Assembly (NCBI GenBank): GCA_023434365.1
Contig: JAEYSV010000065.1
Coordinates: forward strand, 1 to 21,975
Reading direction: 5' to 3'
Length of the DNA: 21,975 bases
Source of the DNA: Bacillota bacterium
GTDB taxonomy: Bacteria; Bacillota; Clostridia; Lachnospirales; Lachnospiraceae
The position numbers were made by a program, and so were the translations under genes. Shown here piece by piece: positions 7,129 to 14,147 of this stretch. A model generated the notes under the pieces. That model ran no database searches. It had not been told where the DNA came from and saw only the letters and a list, made by a program, of their open reading frames with translations. The number at the start of each line of letters is the position of its first letter. Position 1 is the first letter of the stretch.

Positions 7129-7960
7129 ATGCCCAAAGTGTGAAGCAGAGTTAAGAGAAGGATTATCATTTTGCCCTAAATGTGGAGAAATTATTGGAAT
7201 TGCTAAAATGAATAAGCATAGTGTGAATTCGAAATCAGTAAGAGAGAATTCGTCAAAAAAGAAAAATACAGCATTAAAGATATGCTTATGGATTTTATTA
7301 TTACCAATAATGATTACAATAGCAATAATTAAGAATAGTAAATTGAAAAAGAATGTCAAAATTATTTTTATATCAGTTTTGTGGTTTTGTGTAATTATTT
7401 TATGCGCAACAACTAATCAAAACAGTAACGAAAAAAATACTGGAAATGATATAACATCTGAATCTCCCAAGGAAGCAATTGAAGAAGAAAAGCAGGATGT
7501 TGTAACAGAGGATGCGAAATCACAAAATGAAATAGATGAAAATGAAATTAAGTATCATGGAAATAAAACTATAAATAAATTAATTACAGATTATAATTCA
7601 TTAGCAGAAGTCACAATCACCCCAGATATGGTAAGTAATGGAGCATATTCCTTCAATGCCAAGGTAAATGTCAATGGAGTATCTTTACTAATTTATAAAT
7701 CAGATGCAGGCGTTTTTATTGACTACTCACAAGAAGCTAAACATGACTCCCATATATATCCCTTGTTTAGAGATTTTGCAAAAACATTAAATCCAGATAT
7801 AACGAATGACGAAATACAGATGGGATTTGCTGAGTTAAGAACTGGAAATTGGAAAAACTATACCAAGTATAATATGAATGGTATAGAATGTACATATTTA
7901 GCACAGAAATTGACAGATGGAAAAATTAGATATACGATTAAAACAGGATATATAGGGTGA
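7121..7960 (+). CDS. Zinc-ribbon membrane protein with extracytoplasmic domain
   Basis: The N-terminus is a short zinc ribbon: C4-P-K-C7 and C18-P-K-C21. A basic linker follows, then two hydrophobic helices (about residues 48-68 and 78-97). After them come an acidic linker (about 100-145) and a folded domain of about 130 residues (IKYHGNKTINKLITDYNSL to the end). The predicted layout is ribbon and C-terminal domain on the same side of the membrane, joined by a hairpin of two helices. The ATG at 7121 is chosen because AGGTG lies 7 nt upstream; a GTG at 7112 would sit inside that ribosome site. It overlaps the DUF4236 gene, so the two are coupled and may act together. The family is unnamed. Confidence 0.75.
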   Translation: MSKCPKCEAELREGLSFCPKCGEIIGIAKMNKHSVNSKSVRENSSKKKNTALKICLWILLLPIMITIAIIKNSKLKKNVKIIFISVLWFCVIILCATTNQNSNEKNTGNDITSESPKEAIEEEKQDVVTEDAKSQNEIDENEIKYHGNKTINKLITDYNSLAEVTITPDMVSNGAYSFNAKVNVNGVSLLIYKSDAGVFIDYSQEAKHDSHIYPLFRDFAKTLNPDITNDEIQMGFAELRTGNWKNYTKYNMNGIECTYLAQKLTDGKIRYTIKTGYIG

Positions 7961-8116
7961 TTATTTTTTAATCCAAACGAAGAAGACAAAACTTTATATA
8001 ATACTTCTGTGTCATCATCCACAGTATACTCAGATTTACAACTCCTTAATATACCTCAACATCCGGTTGTATTAATATTTTTGAACCAAATATTATTCTA
8101 TTAGTGAGGTGGAACC

Positions 8117-8980
8117 ATGTGCTATTCAGAAGCATATGAAAAAATAGAAAAGCTATTTAATAAATATGGTTTAGAAACTTTAATTGAAAAACCAAAACAG
8201 GTCACAGGTGGTTTGTTGCATAAGATGTATCAAATAGTCACAGAAAATAAAAAATATGCTGTTAAAGAATTTAATACCGCTATAATGCTAAGAAAAGGTG
8301 TTACAGAAAGTATTATAAATTCTGAACGTATAGCAACTGCTCTTTATGGAATCGTACCTGTAGTTGCCGCCATGCAGTTTAGTAATGGACCATTATTGAA
8401 GCTGGATGGTCAATATTTTATGATATTTAACTGGTTGGATGGGTGTCAATATTCCCACCTAAAATATCTTTACAAGACTGTAATAAGATAGGAACACTAT
8501 TAGGAAAGATGCACACAGCGAATATTATGATTCCAGGTATAGTAAAAGAATTAGATGTACCAGAAGTATATGATTGGAGTAAATACCTCTTATTGGGACA
8601 GGACATAAATGCAGAATGGATTCATCAATTATCACATAGGATAGACGAATTGAATAAGTGGAACTATGAGTTAATTGAAGCTTCCAATTCTTTGGGTAGT
8701 AATTTAGTACTAAGCCATAGGGATTTAGACCCTAAAAATGTTATGTGGAAAGATAATAATCCATACATTATTGATTGGGAAGCTGCAGGATAGTAAATCC
8801 ATATCAGGAACTATTGGAATGCTTGGCTGGCTTAACTATAGCTTTAAACGCTCGTTGGGAATTGAAGCTGTATCCATTGAAGAAATGAAATTAGGAACAG
8901 AGCAAGTATTTGATACAATAGAGGCATTAAGGCAGTATGCTAAACAGATCACTTTACTAAAAGGTTGGTTAGTAGGCTAA
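8117..8980 (+). pseudogene. Aminoglycoside phosphotransferase-family pseudogene
   Basis: Three frames together cover one APH/choline-kinase-type protein. 8117-8465 gives the N-lobe (VTGGLLHKMYQIV, YAVKEFN with the ATP-binding lysine). From about 8443 a second frame gives ISLQDCNKIGTLLGKMHTAN, the catalytic loop LSHRDLDPKNVMW and the metal-binding IIDWEAAG, ending in TAG at 8791. Just past it VNPYQELLE is read in a third frame, then GMLGWLNYSFKRSLG and the family C-terminus in yet another. The family normally has about 40-50 residues between VNPYQELLE and GMLGWL, so that piece seems deleted. The start has GAGGTGG upstream of ATG 8117. The catalytic motifs are intact, so decay is recent. The substrate is unknown; many relatives are not resistance enzymes. 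Confidence 0.8.
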
Positions 8981-9060
8981 TGATGATTGATAAGAGTAGT
9001 GAGTATAAAAGTATTCCTAAAAGCGACATTCATACTCATGGACGCAAGGGTTTTGAAATA

Positions 9061-9133
9061 AAGTGGTAAACTATTTCACTATCAAAGTGGTAAACTTATT
9101 CAGTGTCACGAGTGGTAAACTTATTCAGTGTCA
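9061..9133. repeat. Three tandem 24-26 bp repeats, probable insertion-sequence end remnant
   Basis: AAGTGGTAAACT followed by TATTTCACTATCA or TTATTCAGTGTCA occurs three times: 9061-9084, 9085-9108 and 9111-9133. The last two copies are almost identical. Clusters of such short repeats are typical of the transposase-binding ends of IS21-family elements, and the reverse complement begins TGACACTGAATAAG, like an element tip. No transposase gene adjoins it, so it would be a solo relic. The assignment is an inference. Confidence 0.5.
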
Positions 9134-9245
9134 GAATTATGTAAAAGCTGTTGACTTGTAATTATTTACAATTTATTGTGTATATAATCTCAATAATCAT
9201 TTGGTGTATTGGTTTTAGGGGTTAATCTATATTAGGAGGTGCGAA

Positions 9246-9272
9246 ATGATTATACTAAATTATATAAGATAA
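9246..9272 (+). promoter_or_regulatory. Short leader ORF (8 aa) ahead of the acetyltransferase gene
   Basis: ATG at 9246 opens MIILNYIR then TAA. A very strong AGGAGGTG lies at 9234-9241, at correct spacing. Three bases after its stop a hairpin begins (9276-9299). This is the layout of a translational attenuator leader, as upstream of several Gram-positive resistance genes. Stalling on it has not been shown. Confidence 0.45.
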
Positions 9273-9275
9273 GCT

Positions 9276-9299
9276 GAAGAAGTAAAAAATAACTTCTTC
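9276..9299 (+). promoter_or_regulatory. Attenuator-like hairpin
   Basis: GAAGAAGT (9276-9283) pairs perfectly with ACTTCTTC (9292-9299) around an 8-nt loop. The second arm, CTTCTTC, can instead pair with GAAGGAG (9317-9323), the ribosome site of the acetyltransferase gene, with one G-U pair. The two pairings exclude each other, so the leader could switch translation. Confidence 0.45.
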
Positions 9300-9330
9300 A
9301 ATCAAGAATAACAATAGAAGGAGTTTATTT

Positions 9331-10079
9331 ATGAACATAAAAATTAGAAACTTTATTGACGGAGCTGGATACTGCGATGATTTTCAGAAAATCTGTGATT
9401 TTTTAATTCATATCAATTATATGACCACAGTCTTGGCGAGGCATTCTTATGCATTGACATGGATTACGAAGGCATAAAGTCACAACTTATAGACTTTGCA
9501 ATAGATAATTTGAATTTGAATGGGGAAATAAGGTTGGCTTTGCTAGATGGAGATTTAGGTTATCAGCAATCGGCTGTTCAAAAGGGTTTTATTTCTACTA
9601 TGGAAAAGATTCCAACTTCGCGAATAGACATCAATGACCAGGTTTATACTCTCCCGAAAGGGTATACAATTATGAGCTTTGCCGCTGATAAATATTTTGA
9701 TGCGATTTGGAAGGGGTTCGAGAATAAACGTGAACGCATAGAAGCCGAAATGGAAAGTGCTAAAAATAGAGAAGGGTTTGACAAACTATATTTTGACCCT
9801 GATTTACGCATATTAGTTGTTGCTCCAAATGGAGACTACGCTGCCCATTGTGGGATGTGGTGTATTCCTGGCAGCGAGTATGCTTATGTCGAACCTGTTT
9901 TCACTTTACCAGAATATCGTAAGTTAGGATTGGGTAAAGCTGCTGTTCTTGAAGGGGTAAATAGGTGTGGCAAACTCGGAGCAAAACATGCATATGTGCT
10001 TTCATCACAGCAATTCTATTATAATATCGGTTTTTATCCTTACCAAAATGATATATGGTGGATACATAAAAAATTCTAA
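9331..10079 (+). pseudogene. GNAT-family acetyltransferase with internal deletion
   Basis: ATG at 9331, behind AGAAGGAG, gives MNIKIRNFIDGAGYCDDFQK and FLIHIN, the usual start of a two-domain GNAT family. The frame then changes near 9420-9425 to LYDHSLGEAFLCID and continues as a 206-aa open frame (ATG 9459) to the end. The family normally has some 40-45 residues between these points, so a piece is missing with a frame change. The C-terminal GNAT domain looks complete: LRILVVAPNGDYAAHCGMW, VEPVFTLPEYRKLGLGKAAV (acetyl-CoA loop, R/K-x-x-G-L-G-K) and the C-terminal QQFYYNIGFYPY. The remaining 9459-10079 frame might still make a stable domain, but as a gene it is probably broken. The substrate is unknown. 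Confidence 0.7.
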
Positions 10080-10156
10080 ACTAATAAAATCAAACTTTTT
10101 AAGTGTATGAAAATAGCCCAACCGCAATTGGAAAAGTAGGTAAAAAGGAAACACCT

Positions 10157-10222
10157 ATGTTAGCTAAGATTCTTGCTGGAGTAACATTTATAACATTTTA
10201 CTGTTTTTTCATAATTAAATAG
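10157..10222 (+). CDS. Possible 21-aa single-span membrane peptide
   Basis: ATG at 10157, 7 nt after AAAGGA, opens MLAKILAGVTFITFYCFFII plus K and a TAG stop. The peptide is one hydrophobic helix with a lysine near each end. A strong terminator begins 13 nt after the stop, so it could be a self-contained transcript. It resembles small membrane peptides and type I toxin peptides in size and composition, but no family is recognised and chance is possible. Confidence 0.35.
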   Translation: MLAKILAGVTFITFYCFFIIK

Positions 10223-10234
10223 GACCATATCGTG

Positions 10235-10297
10235 AGACCGTTCATTTTCAGATGTTTCTTTAGAAACATTGCTAATCTGAGAATGGACGGTCTTCTT
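10235..10297 (+). terminator. Long terminator-like hairpin
   Basis: AGACCGTTCATT (10235-10246) pairs with AATGGACGGTCT (10282-10293) with one G-U pair, then TCAGAT with ATCTGA and ATGTTTC with GAAACAT inside. TCTTTTG follows. It is an unusually long stem, with U-rich sequence on both sides. It may end transcription of the acetyltransferase and small-peptide region. Between here and 10512 no gene is seen, only two small palindromes (10330-10343 and 10415-10428). Confidence 0.65.
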
Positions 10298-10660
10298 TTG
10301 AAGGATGTGGTTTCGGATATGGGATGAAAAACGAATATTCGTTCATTCATCTAGTAAGGTGATGAAATAGATGAGAATGCATTAAGCATGTGTTGCAAAC
10401 TTCAGCCGTTCTGATTCAGTGGACTGAATACTTTATAAGTTGGTGAAATAAAGTGATTTTATATACTTTTTACATATATTTTACCGTTACATGTAGGCAA
10501 CAGATGTGGAATTGTCAAGTAAAATTGACCATTTTTTTCGTTTAAAACTGACCATCTATAAAACCTTAATTTGTAACTATTAGATGGTCAATTTTCATTG
10601 AAAAACTATCTTATAGCACTAAAAATGGACCATTATTTTCATTTAAAATTGACCATCTAA

Positions 10661-11080
10661 TCAATAGATTGCAAGTTTATATCCATCTTGTAGTAAAGCG
10701 GTTTTATTAATGCATACTTCACCTGTTACTTTACTAATTTGAATATATTTTACGTATTCCAATAGTTTTTCTCGTATCAATTCTTCATATAAGGATTCCA
10801 TAGTTGGTATCTTTGGTGAAACTGCTTTCTTCATGTAATTAGATTCCTCTGCATATATTTGATTTATGTCTAAGAAAATATCAGTATCATGAGCAGAAGG
10901 AATTTCATTAAAATGATCGGTTGCCTTATCATACCCACATGAAATCATTCGTTTCATTTTGCTTATTTGACTAGAGGGATTCTTGTATCCAAGCTCATTT
11001 TGTAAGTATGCAACTGCCTTACTTCGTCCGAGCTGATTATATATTTGAGCAACTTTTTGATAATCTATATTTTTTTTCAT
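10661..11080 (-). CDS. Accessory ORF of the IS21-like element (139 aa, HTH-like start)
   Basis: This gene begins 3 nt after the istB stop and lies inside the element, so it is probably co-transcribed with istAB. The N-terminal 50 residues (YNQLGRSKAVAYLQNELGYK, then NPSSQISKMKR) look like a helix-turn-helix. The rest is helical (SLYEELIREKLLEYVKYIQI) and unrecognised. Typical IS21 elements carry only istA and istB, so a third gene is unusual; it could be a regulator or target-selection accessory, which is a guess. Its stop lies next to the TGACCATC end repeat. The frame is intact although istA is not. Confidence 0.6.
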   Translation of the reverse strand: MKKNIDYQKVAQIYNQLGRSKAVAYLQNELGYKNPSSQISKMKRMISCGYDKATDHFNEIPSAHDTDIFLDINQIYAEESNYMKKAVSPKIPTMESLYEELIREKLLEYVKYIQISKVTGEVCINKTALLQDGYKLAIY

Positions 11081-11083
11081 ACG

Positions 11084-11794
11084 CTATATTATCGACTTTC
11101 CTTGAAAGCTTTCACCTTTGACACGAAAGCTATCGCCTGTTATACTTAGTACATGACAATGATGTACCAATCGATCTAGAATTGCAGTAGCAGCAAGCTG
11201 CCCTGTGAATAATTCATCCCATTTGCCTAATGGGAGATTGGTCGTAATGATGAGAGAGCGTTTTTCATATCTTTGCCGGATAACCTGAAAAAATATGCTC
11301 TCTTTTTCTTTATCCATTTTTATATACGAAAGTTCATCGATAATCAATAATTCTACTTTATTCAGCCTTTTTAAATATGACTGTAATTGCCCTTTCTTTG
11401 CACTTTCTAATAGATCGTCCATAAGTTCTTTTGCATTCACAAATAGTACTCTTTTTCCTGCATTACACGCATTTATACCTATTCCGGTTGCTATCATACT
11501 TTTTCCTACACCTGGAGGTCCTATAATAATAATATTTTCTTTACGCTCCATAAAGGATAGGGTACCTAATTCTTTGATTTGTTGAAAGTTCATGGTAGGA
11601 TTAAAAGAGTATTCAATCTCATCAAGTGTTTTAATAAAATCAAATTTGGCGCTAATTAATAGCCGATTTGATAAACGGGATTTCTTTCCTTCTTCTTCCA
11701 CTTGAATCAATCGAACTAAGAACTCTTTATATCCCAACTTCTCATCAATGGCCTCCTCAATTATTCGAGAATACTGTTCTCTCATATCCACCAT
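11084..11794 (-). CDS. istB: IS21-family transposition helper ATPase IstB
   Basis: IstB is the AAA+ ATPase that helps the IstA transposase choose and remodel target DNA. Walker A is GPPGVGKS, Walker B is LLIIDELSY, followed by the sensor TTNLPLGKWDELF and the C-terminal AILDRLVHHCHVLSITGDSFR. From the first ATG the length is 236 aa. The frame stays open upstream and encodes residues usual at the start of this family (DTYIKEQLKHFK), but no ATG, GTG or TTG exists there. The best-placed codon is ATA at 11857-11855, 8 nt after AGGTG and overlapping the istA stop. From there it would be 257 aa, the normal size. IstB may therefore be poorly translated or made shortened. Confidence 0.88.
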   Translation of the reverse strand: MVDMREQYSRIIEEAIDEKLGYKEFLVRLIQVEEEGKKSRLSNRLLISAKFDFIKTLDEIEYSFNPTMNFQQIKELGTLSFMERKENIIIIGPPGVGKSMIATGIGINACNAGKRVLFVNAKELMDDLLESAKKGQLQSYLKRLNKVELLIIDELSYIKMDKEKESIFFQVIRQRYEKRSLIITTNLPLGKWDELFTGQLAATAILDRLVHHCHVLSITGDSFRVKGESFQGKSII

Positions 11795-11853
11795 CTTGAA
11801 GTGCTTTAGTTGCTCTTTTATATACGTATCTGACTGTTTTACATTACAATTAC

Positions 11854-13368
11854 TTATGTTTTTATCACCTCGAGTCTCTCATAATAATTACAATCTCTAG
11901 TTAATCCGTTGTCATCTATCTCAGTCTGGTTACTAAATACTAAGTCATCCATATTTGCTGTAACAATCTCAAAGTATCTATCTTTCAACAATCTCTTAAA
12001 TGAAGTAATATCTAGTCTACTTTCCTTGATTGCATAAGCCATAACTTTATCAAGATCATCGGTATTGTATAAATCAGTTAACTCTAATATCTTCCTTGCA
12101 TGATATGTAGGTTGCTGAAAGAGTAACGATGCTATTTCTAAATATTCCTTTCCATTTACAAATGTTTTGGTAAAGTCTCTTGTTATTTGTGGAATTGATT
12201 TGCTAGCCTTTGGTGCTATAGGTTCATAATGTTCCTCTTGAACTAATGTATTCTGTCTACCATCAACTTGCTCAATCGTTAAAATTTCCTTGTTGTCTGC
12301 GTCAGTAATTTCTATTCTGAATCCGTAGATAATCCTAAAGAACAATGTTTTTGCCACATATTTTACAGGAACACTATATTTATTTGTATTAATGTGTATA
12401 AAATTATCGTTGCTCACTTTACGTTTCAATGTTGATGAAAACCTTAATGTTGAGTTTGGAAGAGGTAAAAGGGCTTTTATTTCTTGGTTTTGAAAGAATT
12501 CATTTGGTATTCGTTTTGTTGTTCCGTGAACTTGATTATTCCACTCATTAACAAATGCCTTCCCCTGTGCCGTCAAATCTTCCATCGACTTAAATCTATT
12601 TCCTTTTATAAACTGTTCCTAAATGTACTTAAATGGATTTTCAATTTTCCCCTTTGTTCTAGGCCAATAACAGTTACATGCATTTAGCTGAGTGTTGAGA
12701 TGAGCTGCAATGAGTAATGCTTGTGGTTTGTAGCGAATTTCATCTTCATTCTTGGGGTTGTTCTCAAGCACTAGTGATTTTGGATTATCAATCATCAATT
12801 CTAGGGTAACTCCACCTAAATCTGAGAATAATTCTTGAATCGCTTCGTAGATAGCTTCTGAATCTGCATTAAGTGAGAAACAGAGTGCTTTTTTTCTACA
12901 TGCAGATAGGATCATAGAAAAACAATATACCGTTCTTATTCTTGTGCCAATCCATACTTCATAAGGTGACCAATCGAACTGTGCTTGATCTCCACAAGGA
13001 GTCTCAATACGAACAGTTGTAAGATTAGAAATTGGTGAACTTGAGGAGTCAATCTTCTTTAAATAACGATAGATTGGACCTATATCTCCAGTATAACCGT
13101 GCTTTTTTAACTCTCTATAGATACGAGTTCCGTTGTAGTCAAAGTTTGGTGATGTGTACCATTCAATGATTTGCTCCTTATATTGTTCAATTTTACTTGG
13201 ATAATTTATCCGAGTATATTTGGGCTCCTCCTTCTTTTCTAATAATCTTTTGACCGTATTCCTGGCCATTCCTAGTTGACGCGCTATTTGTGCAATCGGA
13301 ACATTTTTCTTTTGTAGTTCTTGCACAGCTGCCCACTGTTGCAATTTTTTCACTTCCTTTTTTACCAC
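11854..13368 (-). pseudogene. istA: IS21-family transposase IstA with an in-frame TAG
   Basis: IstA is a DDE transposase. The N-terminus has a helix-turn-helix (PIAQIARQLGMARNTVKRLL, 24-43). The catalytic core shows FDWSPYEVW (D132), LMIDNPKSLV (D194) and KGKIENPFKYI (E243). Six codons after E243 comes TAG (12621-12619). The same frame then continues without a shift (EQFIKGNRFKSMEDLTAQGK) for another 254 codons to a TAA at 11856-11854, including the normal C-terminal part (VHGTTKRIPNEFF). So a single base change, probably CAG or similar to TAG, splits the gene. The start is GTG at 13368, or GTG at 13353, which has AAAGGTGG upstream. Without suppression, only a core fragment is made. Confidence 0.85.
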
Positions 13369-13444
13369 CTTTCATGTGTTATGAAAGTATGGTATCTGAT
13401 TATTTTGAAGTGGTCAATTTTCATTGTAAATCAACAATCAAGGG

Positions 13445-13756
13445 ATGCATTCAGACTTTATGCTTAAAATGACAGCAGAGAACATCGCAAACTTTATTGG
13501 ACAGAATGCTTATACGGCAGACAAGATCATAATCACTGATTTGTGTGACAGGCTGATTTGTGAATCAATTTATGGTGGATTTATTATGAATTGTTCGGAT
13601 CAGAATTTGTGCAGAGAGATCATTCCTCATCTGGCACTTATTCAGCAAGGAGATGCAGAACCCAAGGAATTTGCGGTGGCAACCAGAGAAGAGATGGAGG
13701 CACTCTGGGATATGGAAGAAAAGGCAGTAATGGAGGCTGAGATTAGAATGTTGTAA
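13445..13756 (+). CDS. Hypothetical protein of mobile-element type (103 aa)
   Basis: The sequence DFMLKMTAENIANFIGQNAY, then ADKIIITDLCDRLI and LIQQGDAEP, resembles small hypothetical proteins common in conjugative elements of Lachnospiraceae; this is from memory and no function is known. The C-terminus is a charged helix (TREEMEALWDMEEKAVMEAE). It begins 8 bp after the right end of the IS21 element, and AAGGG abuts the ATG with no spacing, so its native promoter and ribosome site seem lost to the insertion. A start at the ATG of 13460 or 13469 is possible. It may now be silent. Confidence 0.55.
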   Translation: MHSDFMLKMTAENIANFIGQNAYTADKIIITDLCDRLICESIYGGFIMNCSDQNLCREIIPHLALIQQGDAEPKEFAVATREEMEALWDMEEKAVMEAEIRML

Positions 13757-13800
13757 TTTGTAATATTACCAATTTTATGGATATTTTTTCTTGTATTACG

Positions 13801-13861
13801 CCTCCCGTAAGAGTACAATAGGAATAACAATGTTGTTAATATTGTTATTCCTATTGGGAGG
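13801..13861 (+). promoter_or_regulatory. Hairpin that sequesters the ribosome site of the ABC-3C operon
   Basis: AATAGGAATAACAAT (13817-13831) pairs perfectly over 15 bp with ATTGTTATTCCTATT (13841-13855) around a 9-nt loop. Just outside, CCTCCC (13801-13806) pairs with GGGAGG (13856-13861), leaving a 10-nt bulge on the left. GGGAGG is the ribosome site of the ATG at 13869. No T run follows, so it is not a terminator. As RNA it would hide the start of the operon; as DNA the long inverted repeat could be a repressor operator. Both readings are inferences from the pairing. Confidence 0.65.
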
Positions 13862-13868
13862 TAAGAAA

Positions 13869-14147
13869 ATGCCAACTGTAAATGAATTATTGGATATCGC
13901 AAAATCAGAATTAGAAAATCTTTTACCGGGAGAAGTATTCTTGGTTCGTGATCTGTTCAAAGGATATGAATGGAACCGAATTTCCCGTAGCGATAGATTA
14001 CTTCTTGGCACCTTATTTCTCAATTATATAAAAACGGATCATATAGGGATTGTTCCGATAGAAAAGACATCTTCGGGGCAACAAAGATATATAAAATCCG
14101 TTATAATTGGTGATTTTGAGGGGGTAGTTATCAATGGGGAATGCTAA
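13869..14147 (+). CDS. DUF1413 domain protein, first gene of the ABC-3C operon
   Basis: The protein is 92 aa from ATG 13869: MPTVNELLDIAKSELENLLP, then GEVFLVRDLFKGYEWNRISR, then DRLLLGTLFLNYI and a C-terminal KTSSGQQRYIK. The DLFKGYEWNRI and LG..F pattern fits DUF1413, a small domain of unknown function also seen near single-strand-binding and defence genes. The open frame extends upstream to 13791, but that part is the hairpin sequence, so ATG 13869 with GGGAGG 7 nt before it is the real start. Its 3' end overlaps the next gene by 14 nt. The small size and first position suggest a regulator or adaptor of the system. Confidence 0.75.
   Translation: MPTVNELLDIAKSELENLLPGEVFLVRDLFKGYEWNRISRSDRLLLGTLFLNYIKTDHIGIVPIEKTSSGQQRYIKSVIIGDFEGVVINGEC

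Larger units (their letters stand above)
10513..13436 (-). mobile_element. IS21-family insertion sequence, decayed
   Basis: The element has istA and istB on the minus strand in the normal order, plus a third ORF. Its ends are marked by TGTCAAGTAAAATTGACCAT at 10513 and, inverted, by TGGTCAATTTTCATTG and TCAACA ending at 13436. The left end has five TGACCA-type motifs: 10526-10532, 10549-10556, 10584-10590 (inverted), 10628-10634 and 10650-10657; the right end has one at 13411-13416. Multiple end repeats are typical of IS21. No matching target duplication was found at these borders, so the exact tips are uncertain. istA carries a nonsense codon and the istB start is damaged, so the element is probably immobile. 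Confidence 0.75.

Noticed and set aside
8738..8980. Separate 80-aa gene
   Set aside because: Only its C-terminal part (GMLGWLNYSFKRSLG onward) is meaningful, and that is the tail of the broken phosphotransferase gene.
9061..9133. CRISPR array
   Set aside because: The repeats are directly adjacent with no spacers, number only three, and no cas genes are present.
11295..11585. 96-aa plus-strand frame opposite istB
   Set aside because: It is the mirror of the IstB ATPase core and is explained by istB.
13193..13375. 60-aa minus-strand frame at the start of istA
   Set aside because: Although it begins with ATG at 13375, it overlaps the istA helix-turn-helix in another frame and its sequence is unconvincing; the istA frame is clearly the coding one.
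13791..13868. N-terminal extension of the DUF1413 protein from an upstream start
   Set aside because: These codons are the arms of the 13801-13861 hairpin, and the ATG at 13869 has its own GGGAGG site.
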